Positions 58,112 through 64,000 of a DNA stretch of 64,000 nucleotides are shown here, piece after piece; positions within the stretch are counted from its first letter, which is position 1, and every line of letters begins with the position of its first letter. The position numbers were made by a program, and so were the translations under genes. The notes beneath the pieces were generated by a model. That model was given only the letters and a program-made list of their open reading frames with translations. It did not search any database and had not been told where the DNA came from. The DNA is from Acidaminococcus timonensis (lineage in GTDB: Bacteria > Bacillota > Negativicutes > Acidaminococcales > Acidaminococcaceae). The stretch covers positions 248,001 to 312,000 of the forward strand of contig NZ_FNWH01000004.1 of NCBI RefSeq assembly GCF_900106585.1, read 5' to 3'.

Positions 58112-59166
58112 ACTTCCCCCATCTGGATCTCTGCCTGGAGCCGCTCCAGCGCATACGCATAACACTGGTCAATGTACTTCTCTCCCAAAAAATACAGGCT
58201 GCCGGCATTGAAGCCCATGACCGTCATACCGCCCACCACCGGGATCAATTTGGCCGCTTTGCCCGTGGCCCGTTTCTTCAGCAGGTAGGTCAGCCCTTTG
58301 GTCACCCGTTCGCCGGTGACCCCTTCCGCCAGCTTTTTCACCGCCTGGGAAGCCGGTCCGGCAGGCAAGACTTCCTTTTCGCTGACGCCGAAGGCTTCCC
58401 GGATGGCCTTGTACAGGCTCTTCAGGATCTGGCTGTCGATGGCGGCGTCCATCCCGATCACCGGGTTCAGTCCGTTGGCCGCCGCCAGTACCAGGAACCG
58501 TTTCAGGGATTTTTCCGCGGCTTTCCGTTTCAGGTCCAGGGCCTCTTCCGTATAGGCCTTGGCATGGCGGAAAAACCGGCTGCGCTGGGCCTCAGGCAGC
58601 AGGTTCCCCATGGCCCGCTCCAGTTCCGGAATGCCCCGCTGGGTAGCCGGCTGGTTCCGGCGGCAGCTGGTGAACACCACCTGTTCCCGGGGTCCCACCA
58701 GAGAATGGACGTCCGCAATGATCCTCTGTTCCAGCATCTCCCGGCTGCAGGAAGGATCATACAACCCATCCGCCTTATTCCGCACAAACAGGCACACCCG
58801 CCCGGTGCGGGCGATCTTCCCGAAGAAGTCCACGTCCGCCTGGTGCAGCTTGCCGGCAAACACGCACAGGAACAGGTCGTACTGCAGGGGATTGAAGGCG
58901 CTGAAAAATGCGTTCTCCGGGAACAGGCTGGTATCATACCCGGGCAGATCCACATAGATCACATCCTGACATTCCACGATCTGGGCCTGCCGGGTGGTAT
59001 CCGTAGCCTGGCTCACATGGGCCACCCGCTGCCCTGCCAGCTCATTGATCAGAGAGCTTTTACCCGCCCCCGGCTGGCCGAACAGACAGATTTTGATCTT
59101 CTGGTTCTTTTCCCGCTGCCAGGCATTGAAGAAATGGGTCACCAGTTGTTTGTAGTCCGTGCCCAT
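58108..59166 (-). CDS. IRG/Era-like GTPase, paralogue 1
   Basis: 352 residues with the same architecture as its downstream neighbour: P-loop GQPGAGKSS at 30-38, DLPG at 73-76, NKAD at 130-133, then a helical C-terminus with hydrophobic segments (NPVIGMDAAIDSQILKSLYK; KLIPVVGGMTVMGFNAG). Overall identity between the two is moderate, so they are an old duplicated pair, perhaps a heterodimer like bacterial dynamin pairs. 16 bp downstream of asparaginase. Confidence 0.82.
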   Translation of the reverse strand: MGTDYKQLVTHFFNAWQREKNQKIKICLFGQPGAGKSSLINELAGQRVAHVSQATDTTRQAQIVECQDVIYVDLPGYDTSLFPENAFFSAFNPLQYDLFLCVFAGKLHQADVDFFGKIARTGRVCLFVRNKADGLYDPSCSREMLEQRIIADVHSLVGPREQVVFTSCRRNQPATQRGIPELERAMGNLLPEAQRSRFFRHAKAYTEEALDLKRKAAEKSLKRFLVLAAANGLNPVIGMDAAIDSQILKSLYKAIREAFGVSEKEVLPAGPASQAVKKLAEGVTGERVTKGLTYLLKKRATGKAAKLIPVVGGMTVMGFNAGSLYFLGEKYIDQCYAYALERLQAEIQMGEV

Positions 59167-59182
59167 GGTCCATCCTCTCCTT

Positions 59183-60136
59183 TTATTTGGATTCGTCCTT
59201 GGTCTGGGGCTCGTTGGCCAGGCTCCACATGAGCTTCGTCACCGCCGCCTCCAGGGTCATGGGGCCGCCGGATTCCACCCCGGCCTGGGCCGCCAGGATC
59301 CCCATGGGATACAGAGACAGGTCCACCCCGTCAAACAGACACTGGCTGACGCAGATCACCCGCACCCCGGCCTTGATGGCCCGCCGGATGGCCGGCAGGA
59401 TGTTCAGCCGGTCCGTGTTCACGCCGCCGGCACCGTAACATTCCAGCACCAGCCCCTTGTACCCTCTCTGGACGGCATAGTCGATGATATCCGGCTTCAG
59501 ACCCGGCGTCATGGTGATGGCCATGACCATGGGTTCCATTTTTTCTTCCACCCGGAAACCGCCTACATTTTCCCGGCTGGGCAGGTTCTTCTTCACCCCA
59601 CCCTTGCCGAAATACAGTACAGGGGATTCGTTCACACTTTCAAAGGCGTTGGGGTTGCGGGTGAAAATCTTCTTGGCACAGTCCCCCTTGATAACTTTAT
59701 TGCCGAACGCAATGAAGACACCGGGCAGGCCGCTGGCTGCCACGGAAAAAGCCAGTTCCAGGTTGCTCCGGGCATCGCTGTTGGTCATACTGAGGGGTAC
59801 CTGGGCTCCCGTAAGCACCACCGGTTTCCCCAGATTGATCAGCATCCGGCTCAGGGCGCTGGAGGTATAGGCCATGGTATCCGTCCCATGGGTCAGGACA
59901 AAGGCATCATAGTCACTGTAGTGATCCCCGATCAGACGGGCCCAGGCGCTCCAGTTGGCCGGTTCCAGGTTACTGCTGTCCAGAAGGACCAGATCTTTGA
60001 CCGTGATATCCCCCAGGGTATGCAGTTCCGGTACGGCCTTCAGGATATCGGCCCCTTTCAGGGTGGGTTCCAGCCCGTCATCACTCACGGTACAGGCAAT
60101 GGTCCCGCCCGTGGTCAGAAAGAGTATTTTTTTCAT
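59183..60136 (-). CDS. L-asparaginase, type I-like
   Basis: 317 residues. Both catalytic threonine motifs are present: TTGGTIA (residues 8-14) and LTHGTDTMAY (81-90). No signal peptide, hence cytoplasmic. Converts asparagine to aspartate and ammonia, feeding amino-acid fermentation. First gene of the three-gene operon with two GTPases, an unusual pairing. A GGAGACACA site precedes ATG. Confidence 0.93.
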   Translation of the reverse strand: MKKILFLTTGGTIACTVSDDGLEPTLKGADILKAVPELHTLGDITVKDLVLLDSSNLEPANWSAWARLIGDHYSDYDAFVLTHGTDTMAYTSSALSRMLINLGKPVVLTGAQVPLSMTNSDARSNLELAFSVAASGLPGVFIAFGNKVIKGDCAKKIFTRNPNAFESVNESPVLYFGKGGVKKNLPSRENVGGFRVEEKMEPMVMAITMTPGLKPDIIDYAVQRGYKGLVLECYGAGGVNTDRLNILPAIRRAIKAGVRVICVSQCLFDGVDLSLYPMGILAAQAGVESGGPMTLEAAVTKLMWSLANEPQTKDESK

Positions 60137-60494
60137 GGATTTTGTGTCTCCTTGTCCTAAAATATCTATAGAAAATATTATATCATAAGAAGGACCCGGT
60201 TCCAGACAAACCCGTGTCTTTTCTGGAAATTTTCGAGTTGCATAAGGTTGTTTTGAAATAAAATGATGGTTGTATAACGGTTGTTTTGTTGTTTTTTGTT
60301 AAATTCAATGACTTTTTTGGAAGTCCTCTCCCGGCAAAAATCCCGGTTGCATGAACAGAAAAACGATAAGGGGCTGTGAAGAAATGGATTCTCATTTCTT
60401 CACAGCCCCTTATCGACTTCCGCTGGCTGCCCCTGGCCAGAAACGGGACGAAAGGCCCGTACGGTCAAAAGATGAGGCAGCATGGCTCCCTTTT
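60137..60494. other. Intergenic region with long perfect hairpin
   Basis: The AT-rich asparaginase upstream region includes remnants of the GTTGTATAACGGTTG repeat core at about 60269. A 52-bp perfect hairpin lies at 60364-60415. Between 60416 and 60494 no gene is seen. Confidence 0.65.
60364..60415. terminator. Terminator-like hairpin with 23-bp perfect stem (family F)
   Basis: CGATAAGGGGCTGTGAAGAA... and its exact complement with loop GATTCT. Shares its core (GGCTGTGAAGAAAT / ATTTCTTCACAGCC) with 27513-27552. Lies downstream of the purine permease gene. Confidence 0.75.
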
Positions 60495-61832
60495 TTATTT
60501 GATTTCCAGCGTATCCGGCAGGATGACGTTCAGCAGCACGGCCACCACGAATACCACGGCCACGCAGTTCTCGGCAAATACGCTTTTCATCAGATCCGGG
60601 AAGATCTTGAAGATGGCCGGATTCTGGGTGAATCCGATGCCGATGGACAGGCTCAGGGCCGCAATGGTCATATTCCGCTGGCTGTAACCGCAGCCTCCCA
60701 GCATCCGCACGCCGCTGACCACAATGGACCCGAACATCATGAGGGTGCAGCCCCCCAGCACCGCTTCCGGCAGGGATGCCAGGATCACACCCAGCACCGG
60801 GAACAGCCCGGCCAGGATCATAATGGCTGCCCCGCTGGCTACCGCCTTCCGGTTCACCACATGGGTCATGGCGATCAGTCCCACGTTCTGGCTGAAGGAC
60901 GTAATGGGCAGGCATCCGAACAGAGAGGACAGGGCACTGATGAATCCGTCCACTCCGATGGACCCTTCGATTTCCTTATCGGTGGCGTTCCGGCCGAAGC
61001 CCATCACCGTCAGGGCCGATGTATCTCCCAGGGTTTCCGTGGCCGAAACCAGGAAAATCAGGAACACGGAGAAAATGGCATCCGGATGGAATTCCAAGGC
61101 GTAGGGCATGGGTGTGGGCAGAGAGAACAGCCCGGCAGAACTGATTTTGCTCAGATCCACCATACCGAAGAAGAAAGCGGTGATGTAACCCACGATCAGC
61201 CCGAACAGCACCGACAGCTGTTTATAGAAGCTTTTGGCCTTGATGTTGAAAATCAGGCAGGACAGCAGGGTCACCGTCCCCACGATCATGTAGGGTGCCT
61301 CCCCGAAATGGGGATTGCCGAAACCGCCCCCGAAAGAGTTGGCTCCAATGCCCAGCAGGGAGAACCCGATGGAGGTCACCACGCTGGCGGAGACGATGGG
61401 CGGAATGAACCGGCGCCACCAGCGGGCAATGAGCCCCAGGCACCCTTCCAGGCAGCCACCCACCAGGGCCGCCCCCAGGATGGCGCCATATCCGTATTTG
61501 GCTCCGATGACACAGAAGGTGGAAACAAAGGTGAAGCTGATCCCCATGATGATGGGAAGCCGGCTGCCCAGAGGCCCCACCGGGAACATCTGGAACAGGG
61601 ATCCCACTCCAGCCATGATCATGGCCGCCTGGATCAGGGCCGCGGCCTGTTCCGTCGGCATTTTTACGGCCCCGGTGACAATCAGGATGGGTGCGATGTT
61701 GGCCACGAACATGGCCAGCACATGCTGCAGTCCGAAGGGAATGGCCTTTTTCAGGCTGATCTGCCCGTCAAACCGATAAATGGGATCTGTGAAGGCCCCC
61801 TTCTGTGGTTCCTGTCTGCTTTGGTCTTCCAT
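60495..61832 (-). CDS. Xanthine/uracil permease (NCS2 family), xanthine likely
   Basis: 445 residues. NCS2 features: PFGLQHVLAMFVANIAPILI, the substrate-binding SATETLGDTSA segment, and FSQNVGLIAMTHVVNRKA. An upstream in-frame extension to 61874 is rejected because GGGAGGCACC precedes ATG 61830-61832. 10 bp downstream of xpt, so xanthine import and salvage are coupled (the xpt-pbuX arrangement of Bacillus). Confidence 0.92.
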   Translation of the reverse strand: MEDQSRQEPQKGAFTDPIYRFDGQISLKKAIPFGLQHVLAMFVANIAPILIVTGAVKMPTEQAAALIQAAMIMAGVGSLFQMFPVGPLGSRLPIIMGISFTFVSTFCVIGAKYGYGAILGAALVGGCLEGCLGLIARWWRRFIPPIVSASVVTSIGFSLLGIGANSFGGGFGNPHFGEAPYMIVGTVTLLSCLIFNIKAKSFYKQLSVLFGLIVGYITAFFFGMVDLSKISSAGLFSLPTPMPYALEFHPDAIFSVFLIFLVSATETLGDTSALTVMGFGRNATDKEIEGSIGVDGFISALSSLFGCLPITSFSQNVGLIAMTHVVNRKAVASGAAIMILAGLFPVLGVILASLPEAVLGGCTLMMFGSIVVSGVRMLGGCGYSQRNMTIAALSLSIGIGFTQNPAIFKIFPDLMKSVFAENCVAVVFVVAVLLNVILPDTLEIK

Positions 61833-61842
61833 GGTGCCTCCC

Positions 61843-62427
61843 TTACCGGAACACAATGGTGCCGGTCTCGGCATCCATCTTCTCGATGATGGCCAGGCTT
61901 TTTACGTCATAGCCCTTTTTCCGCAGGGCATCCCCGCCGCCCTGGAAGCCTTTTTCAATGGCGATGCCCACGCCTTCCACCTCGGCGCCGGCCTGGTGTA
62001 CCAGGTCGATGAGCCCTTCCACGGCGCAGCCGTTGGCCAGGAAGTCGTCGATGATCAGGACATGATCCCCGGCATTCAGGTATTTCTTGGAAACGACCAC
62101 ATGGTTCACCTTGTTGTGGGTGAAGGATTTGATTTCCGTGCTGTACACTTCCCTATCCATATTGCTGCCGGCACTCTTCTTGGCAAACAGTACAGGTACC
62201 CGGAAGTGGATGGCGGTCAGGCAGGCAATCCCGATGCCGGACGCCTCGATGGTCAGGATCTTGTTGATGGGCCGATCCTTGAACAGTTCATAGAATTCCT
62301 CCCCCAGCTTGCTGATGAAGGAGACATCGATCTGGTGGTTCAGGAAGCTGTCCACCTTCAGCACGTCGCCGCTTTTGATGGTCCCGTCCGCCAGGATCTT
62401 TTTCTGCAGTAAGTTGTATTCCGCCAT
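61843..62427 (-). CDS. xpt: Xanthine phosphoribosyltransferase
   Basis: 194 residues. PRPP-binding motif [11 protein letters not shown], purine-specificity segment [14 protein letters not shown], and N-terminal [20 protein letters not shown] typical of Xpt. Converts xanthine and PRPP to XMP. GGGAGGAAATT precedes the ATG at 62425-62427. First gene of the xpt-permease operon. The leader is short, with no room for a purine riboswitch; TATAAT on the minus strand at about 62475-62480 gives a leader of only about 40 bases. Confidence 0.95.
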   Translation of the reverse strand: MAEYNLLQKKILADGTIKSGDVLKVDSFLNHQIDVSFISKLGEEFYELFKDRPINKILTIEASGIGIACLTAIHFRVPVLFAKKSAGSNMDREVYSTEIKSFTHNKVNHVVVSKKYLNAGDHVLIIDDFLANGCAVEGLIDLVHQAGAEVEGVGIAIEKGFQGGGDALRKKGYDVKSLAIIEKMDAETGTIVFR

Positions 62428-62507
62428 AATTTCCTCCCATTTCAAACCCAAATAAACGATATTTTATAAAGTGATATTATATCATAAATCAAAGGGATAC
62501 AGGCAAC

Positions 62508-62533
62508 AAAAAAGGACTGCTTTCGCAGTCCTT
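62508..62533 (-). terminator. Terminator of tRNA-Gly
   Basis: AAGGACTGC / GCAGTCCTT arms followed by TTTTTTG on the minus strand. Confidence 0.85.
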
Positions 62534-62544
62534 ACCCTTTTCAG

Positions 62545-62618
62545 TGGAGCGGGCAATGGGAATCGAACCCACCTCTAAAGCTTGGGAAGCTTTCATTCTA
62601 CCAATGAACTATGCCCGC
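62545..62618 (-). tRNA. tRNA-Gly(CCC)
   Basis: GCGGGCA acceptor stem, AAAGC / GCTTT anticodon stem with loop TTCCCAA (anticodon CCC), GTGGG-TTCGATT-CCCAT T-arm, encoded CCA. Confidence 0.95.
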
Positions 62619-62730
62619 ATCAGATAGAGAGAATTATACCAGACTTCCCTATCTTTGTAAAGTTTTTCTTTCCAAACAACCTCTATACAATCCTTGTATG
62701 ACGGATTTTCATTTTTATCTTCGGTCGTTC

Positions 62731-63465
62731 TTATTTTCTCGCCTTTTCCACCCGTTCCAGAAAATCCGCAAACAGCCTTTCCATTTCCGGATGTTCCTGC
62801 CACATATTTTCCGGATGCCACTGGACGGCCACCACCTGCTCATGGTCATGGCTCTCCACACTTTCCTTAACCCCGTCGGGAGCCACCGCCGTTACTTCCA
62901 AGGCCTCTGCCACCTTGTGGATGGCCTGGTGATGCCGGGAATTCACATAGGCCCTGGCCCCCAGGGTCCCGTACAGGCTGCTGCCCGGTGTCAGGGTCAC
63001 ATGGTGGGTGGGATACCGGCCGTCCGCTCCCTGGGAATGGCGGATGGTGCAGTGGGGATCCTCGCTCTGGAGATCCTGGTACACCGTTCCCCCCAGGGCG
63101 ATGTTGATCAGCTGGCAGCCCCGGCAGATACCGAAGATGGGCTTGCCGGCCTGATAAAAAGCCCGGAACAGGTCCAGTTCAAACACATCCCGCTTGTAGT
63201 TGGCACCCCCCACTTTCCAGCGGGGTTCCTCTCCGAACAGGGTGGGATCCACGTCCGGACCTCCGGGAATGATCAGCCCGTCACACAGATCCAGATAGTC
63301 CTCCCCTTTCAGGCCCTGGACATCGGGCAGGACTACCGGGATGGCCCCCAATTTGGCAATGACCTCCACCAGGCCCCGGGGTGCAAAGGGCGCCTTCACC
63401 AGGTTCGTCACTTCCGTTGCATGGGAATAGGTATCGGCCGTAATGGCAATGCGCAGTTTGGACAT
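62731..63465 (-). CDS. Gamma-glutamyl-gamma-aminobutyrate hydrolase family protein (PuuD-like)
   Basis: 244 residues, cytoplasmic. Class I glutamine amidotransferase fold: nucleophile Cys in FGICRGCQLIN, His-Glu of the triad in VQWHPENM, and PGGPDVDP typical of the PuuD/C26 family. Hydrolyses gamma-glutamyl amides. Start ATG at 63463-63465 with GGAGGGACATCC upstream. Monocistronic, upstream of the origin. Confidence 0.88.
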   Translation of the reverse strand: MSKLRIAITADTYSHATEVTNLVKAPFAPRGLVEVIAKLGAIPVVLPDVQGLKGEDYLDLCDGLIIPGGPDVDPTLFGEEPRWKVGGANYKRDVFELDLFRAFYQAGKPIFGICRGCQLINIALGGTVYQDLQSEDPHCTIRHSQGADGRYPTHHVTLTPGSSLYGTLGARAYVNSRHHQAIHKVAEALEVTAVAPDGVKESVESHDHEQVVAVQWHPENMWQEHPEMERLFADFLERVEKARK

Positions 63466-63774
63466 GGATGTCCCTCCTTCATGAATTTCGTGGTATCAGT
63501 GGTTCCATTATAAAAAATTCTTCCCGTCCCTGCAACCCGTCCGGTTTTCCACAGAACGCATGTTCGGGAACATCCCATCCACCCTTTATCCACGGACTTT
63601 TCCCCAGAGTTATCCACATCTGTGGATAACTTCCTGTGGAAAACTGCACAGGCTGTGGAAAACCCCGTCTTTCCCATCAGGAGCCTGTTGGAGCCTCCTG
63701 TTCCCTGCAGTTATCCACACACCCTCCCCATATGGTATAATGGAACCATCATGAATCGGAAAGGAGGCCCTGCC
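63466..63774. other. Replication origin region (oriC) with seven DnaA boxes and the dnaA promoter
   Basis: DnaA boxes: TTTTCCACA 63545-63553, TTATCCACG 63586-63594, TTATCCACA 63610-63618, TGTGGATAA 63621-63629, TGTGGAAAA 63635-63643, TGTGGAAAA 63654-63662, TTATCCACA 63711-63719. A TATAAT at about 63735 lies just after the last box, so DnaA probably represses its own promoter. No strongly AT-rich unwinding element is seen here; it may lie elsewhere. Confidence 0.85.
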
Positions 63775-64000
63775 ATGGCCCGCAAGAAACTGGTGGAAAT
63801 GGATCTGTTCGCAGATCCGGTGACCGCTGCCAGCCCCCATGGATCCCGCTCTGCCAGAACGCAGAAGACGGCCCAGAAGGGTTCTGACAAACCCCAGATG
63901 CCCCGGCCTTTCCGCACGAATCTTTCTCCCCGCTATACCTTCGACAATTTCGTGGTGGGCAACTCCAACCGGTTTGCCAAGGCCGCAGCCATGGCCGTGG
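63775..64000 (+). CDS. dnaA: Chromosomal replication initiator DnaA (5' end only)
   Basis: Frame opens at ATG 63775-63777 with AAAGGAGG six bases upstream and runs off the window. After about 50 residues (KKLVEMDLFADP, then a Ser/Thr/Lys-rich linker) it enters the domain III start LSPRYTFDNFVVGNSNRFAK. A typical DnaA has about 100 residues before this point, including domain I. The -10 box at about 63735 leaves no room for a longer N-terminus; an alternative ATG at 63751 adds eight residues only. Confidence 0.93.
   Translation, partial: MARKKLVEMDLFADPVTAASPHGSRSARTQKTAQKGSDKPQMPRPFRTNLSPRYTFDNFVVGNSNRFAKAAAMAV

Noticed and set aside
62428-62507. Purine riboswitch before xpt
   Set aside because: The leader between the -10 box and the start codon is only about 40 bases and has no aptamer-like core; too short for the roughly 65-base purine aptamer plus expression platform.

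Overview
The window looks like the replication-origin neighbourhood plus a long accessory stretch of a low-to-mid GC, anaerobic, amino-acid-fermenting Firmicute. The best guess is a Negativicute of the Acidaminococcaceae, such as Acidaminococcus; this is inferred from gene content and style, not from a marker match. The right end carries the classic origin set: dnaA (truncated by the window edge) preceded by a cluster of DnaA boxes, then, reading away on the minus strand, rpmH, rnpA, yidD, yidC, jag, mnmE, mnmG, rsmG, and soj/spo0J (parA/parB) with two perfect parS sites.

Layout. 0-3 kb: an M29/NicX-like metalloenzyme and a dicarboxylate/amino-acid symporter. 3-6.4 kb: a cupin-type HTH regulator, a GntP permease and D-serine dehydratase (a dsdA-dsdX-like operon). 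6.7-11.8 kb: a five-gene operon of a GltS-type transporter and a multi-subunit FAD/iron-sulfur amino-acid dehydrogenase. 12-14.4 kb: an AlbA-type ATP-binding regulator bracketed by a composite direct repeat. 14.4-18.3 kb: a LarA-like protein, a stub of a cobalt-type ABC ATPase and two LysR regulators. 18.5-21.1 kb: a glucarate dehydratase-like enzyme with a CitMHS-type permease. 21.2-28.6 kb: a YjiH membrane protein, threonine dehydratase, a MalY-type lyase, a MATE pump and a secreted glutamine-amidotransferase-like hydrolase. 28.8-29.9 kb: two tandem genes for about 50-residue peptides and a decayed rpoN. 30-35.6 kb: a LacI regulon with two unusual Nramp-fold transporters and a DapA-family lyase. 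36-41 kb: a second MalY, an HTH regulator, a HAAAP amino-acid permease, RidA and a secreted protein. 41.1-41.9 kb: an IS200-type element next to tRNA-Val. 42-55 kb: the conserved origin block, interrupted by an IS3-family element. 55.5-63.5 kb: an AbgB-like amidohydrolase, asparaginase with two paralogous GTPases, xpt-pbuX, tRNA-Gly and a PuuD-like hydrolase.

Common themes are uptake and deamination of amino acids (D-serine, threonine, asparagine, cysteine/cystathionine, probable D- or N-substituted amino acids) and heavy colonisation of intergenic DNA by modular palindromic repeats that often double as terminators. The most striking observations are: (i) a LacI-family regulon whose two promoters have the same geometry, each with two operators 74 bp apart centre to centre; (ii) Nramp-fold transporters lacking the metal-binding motifs; (iii) an unannotated pair of tandem small peptide genes; (iv) a collapsed sigma-54 gene; (v) a dnaA that appears to start almost directly at domain III.
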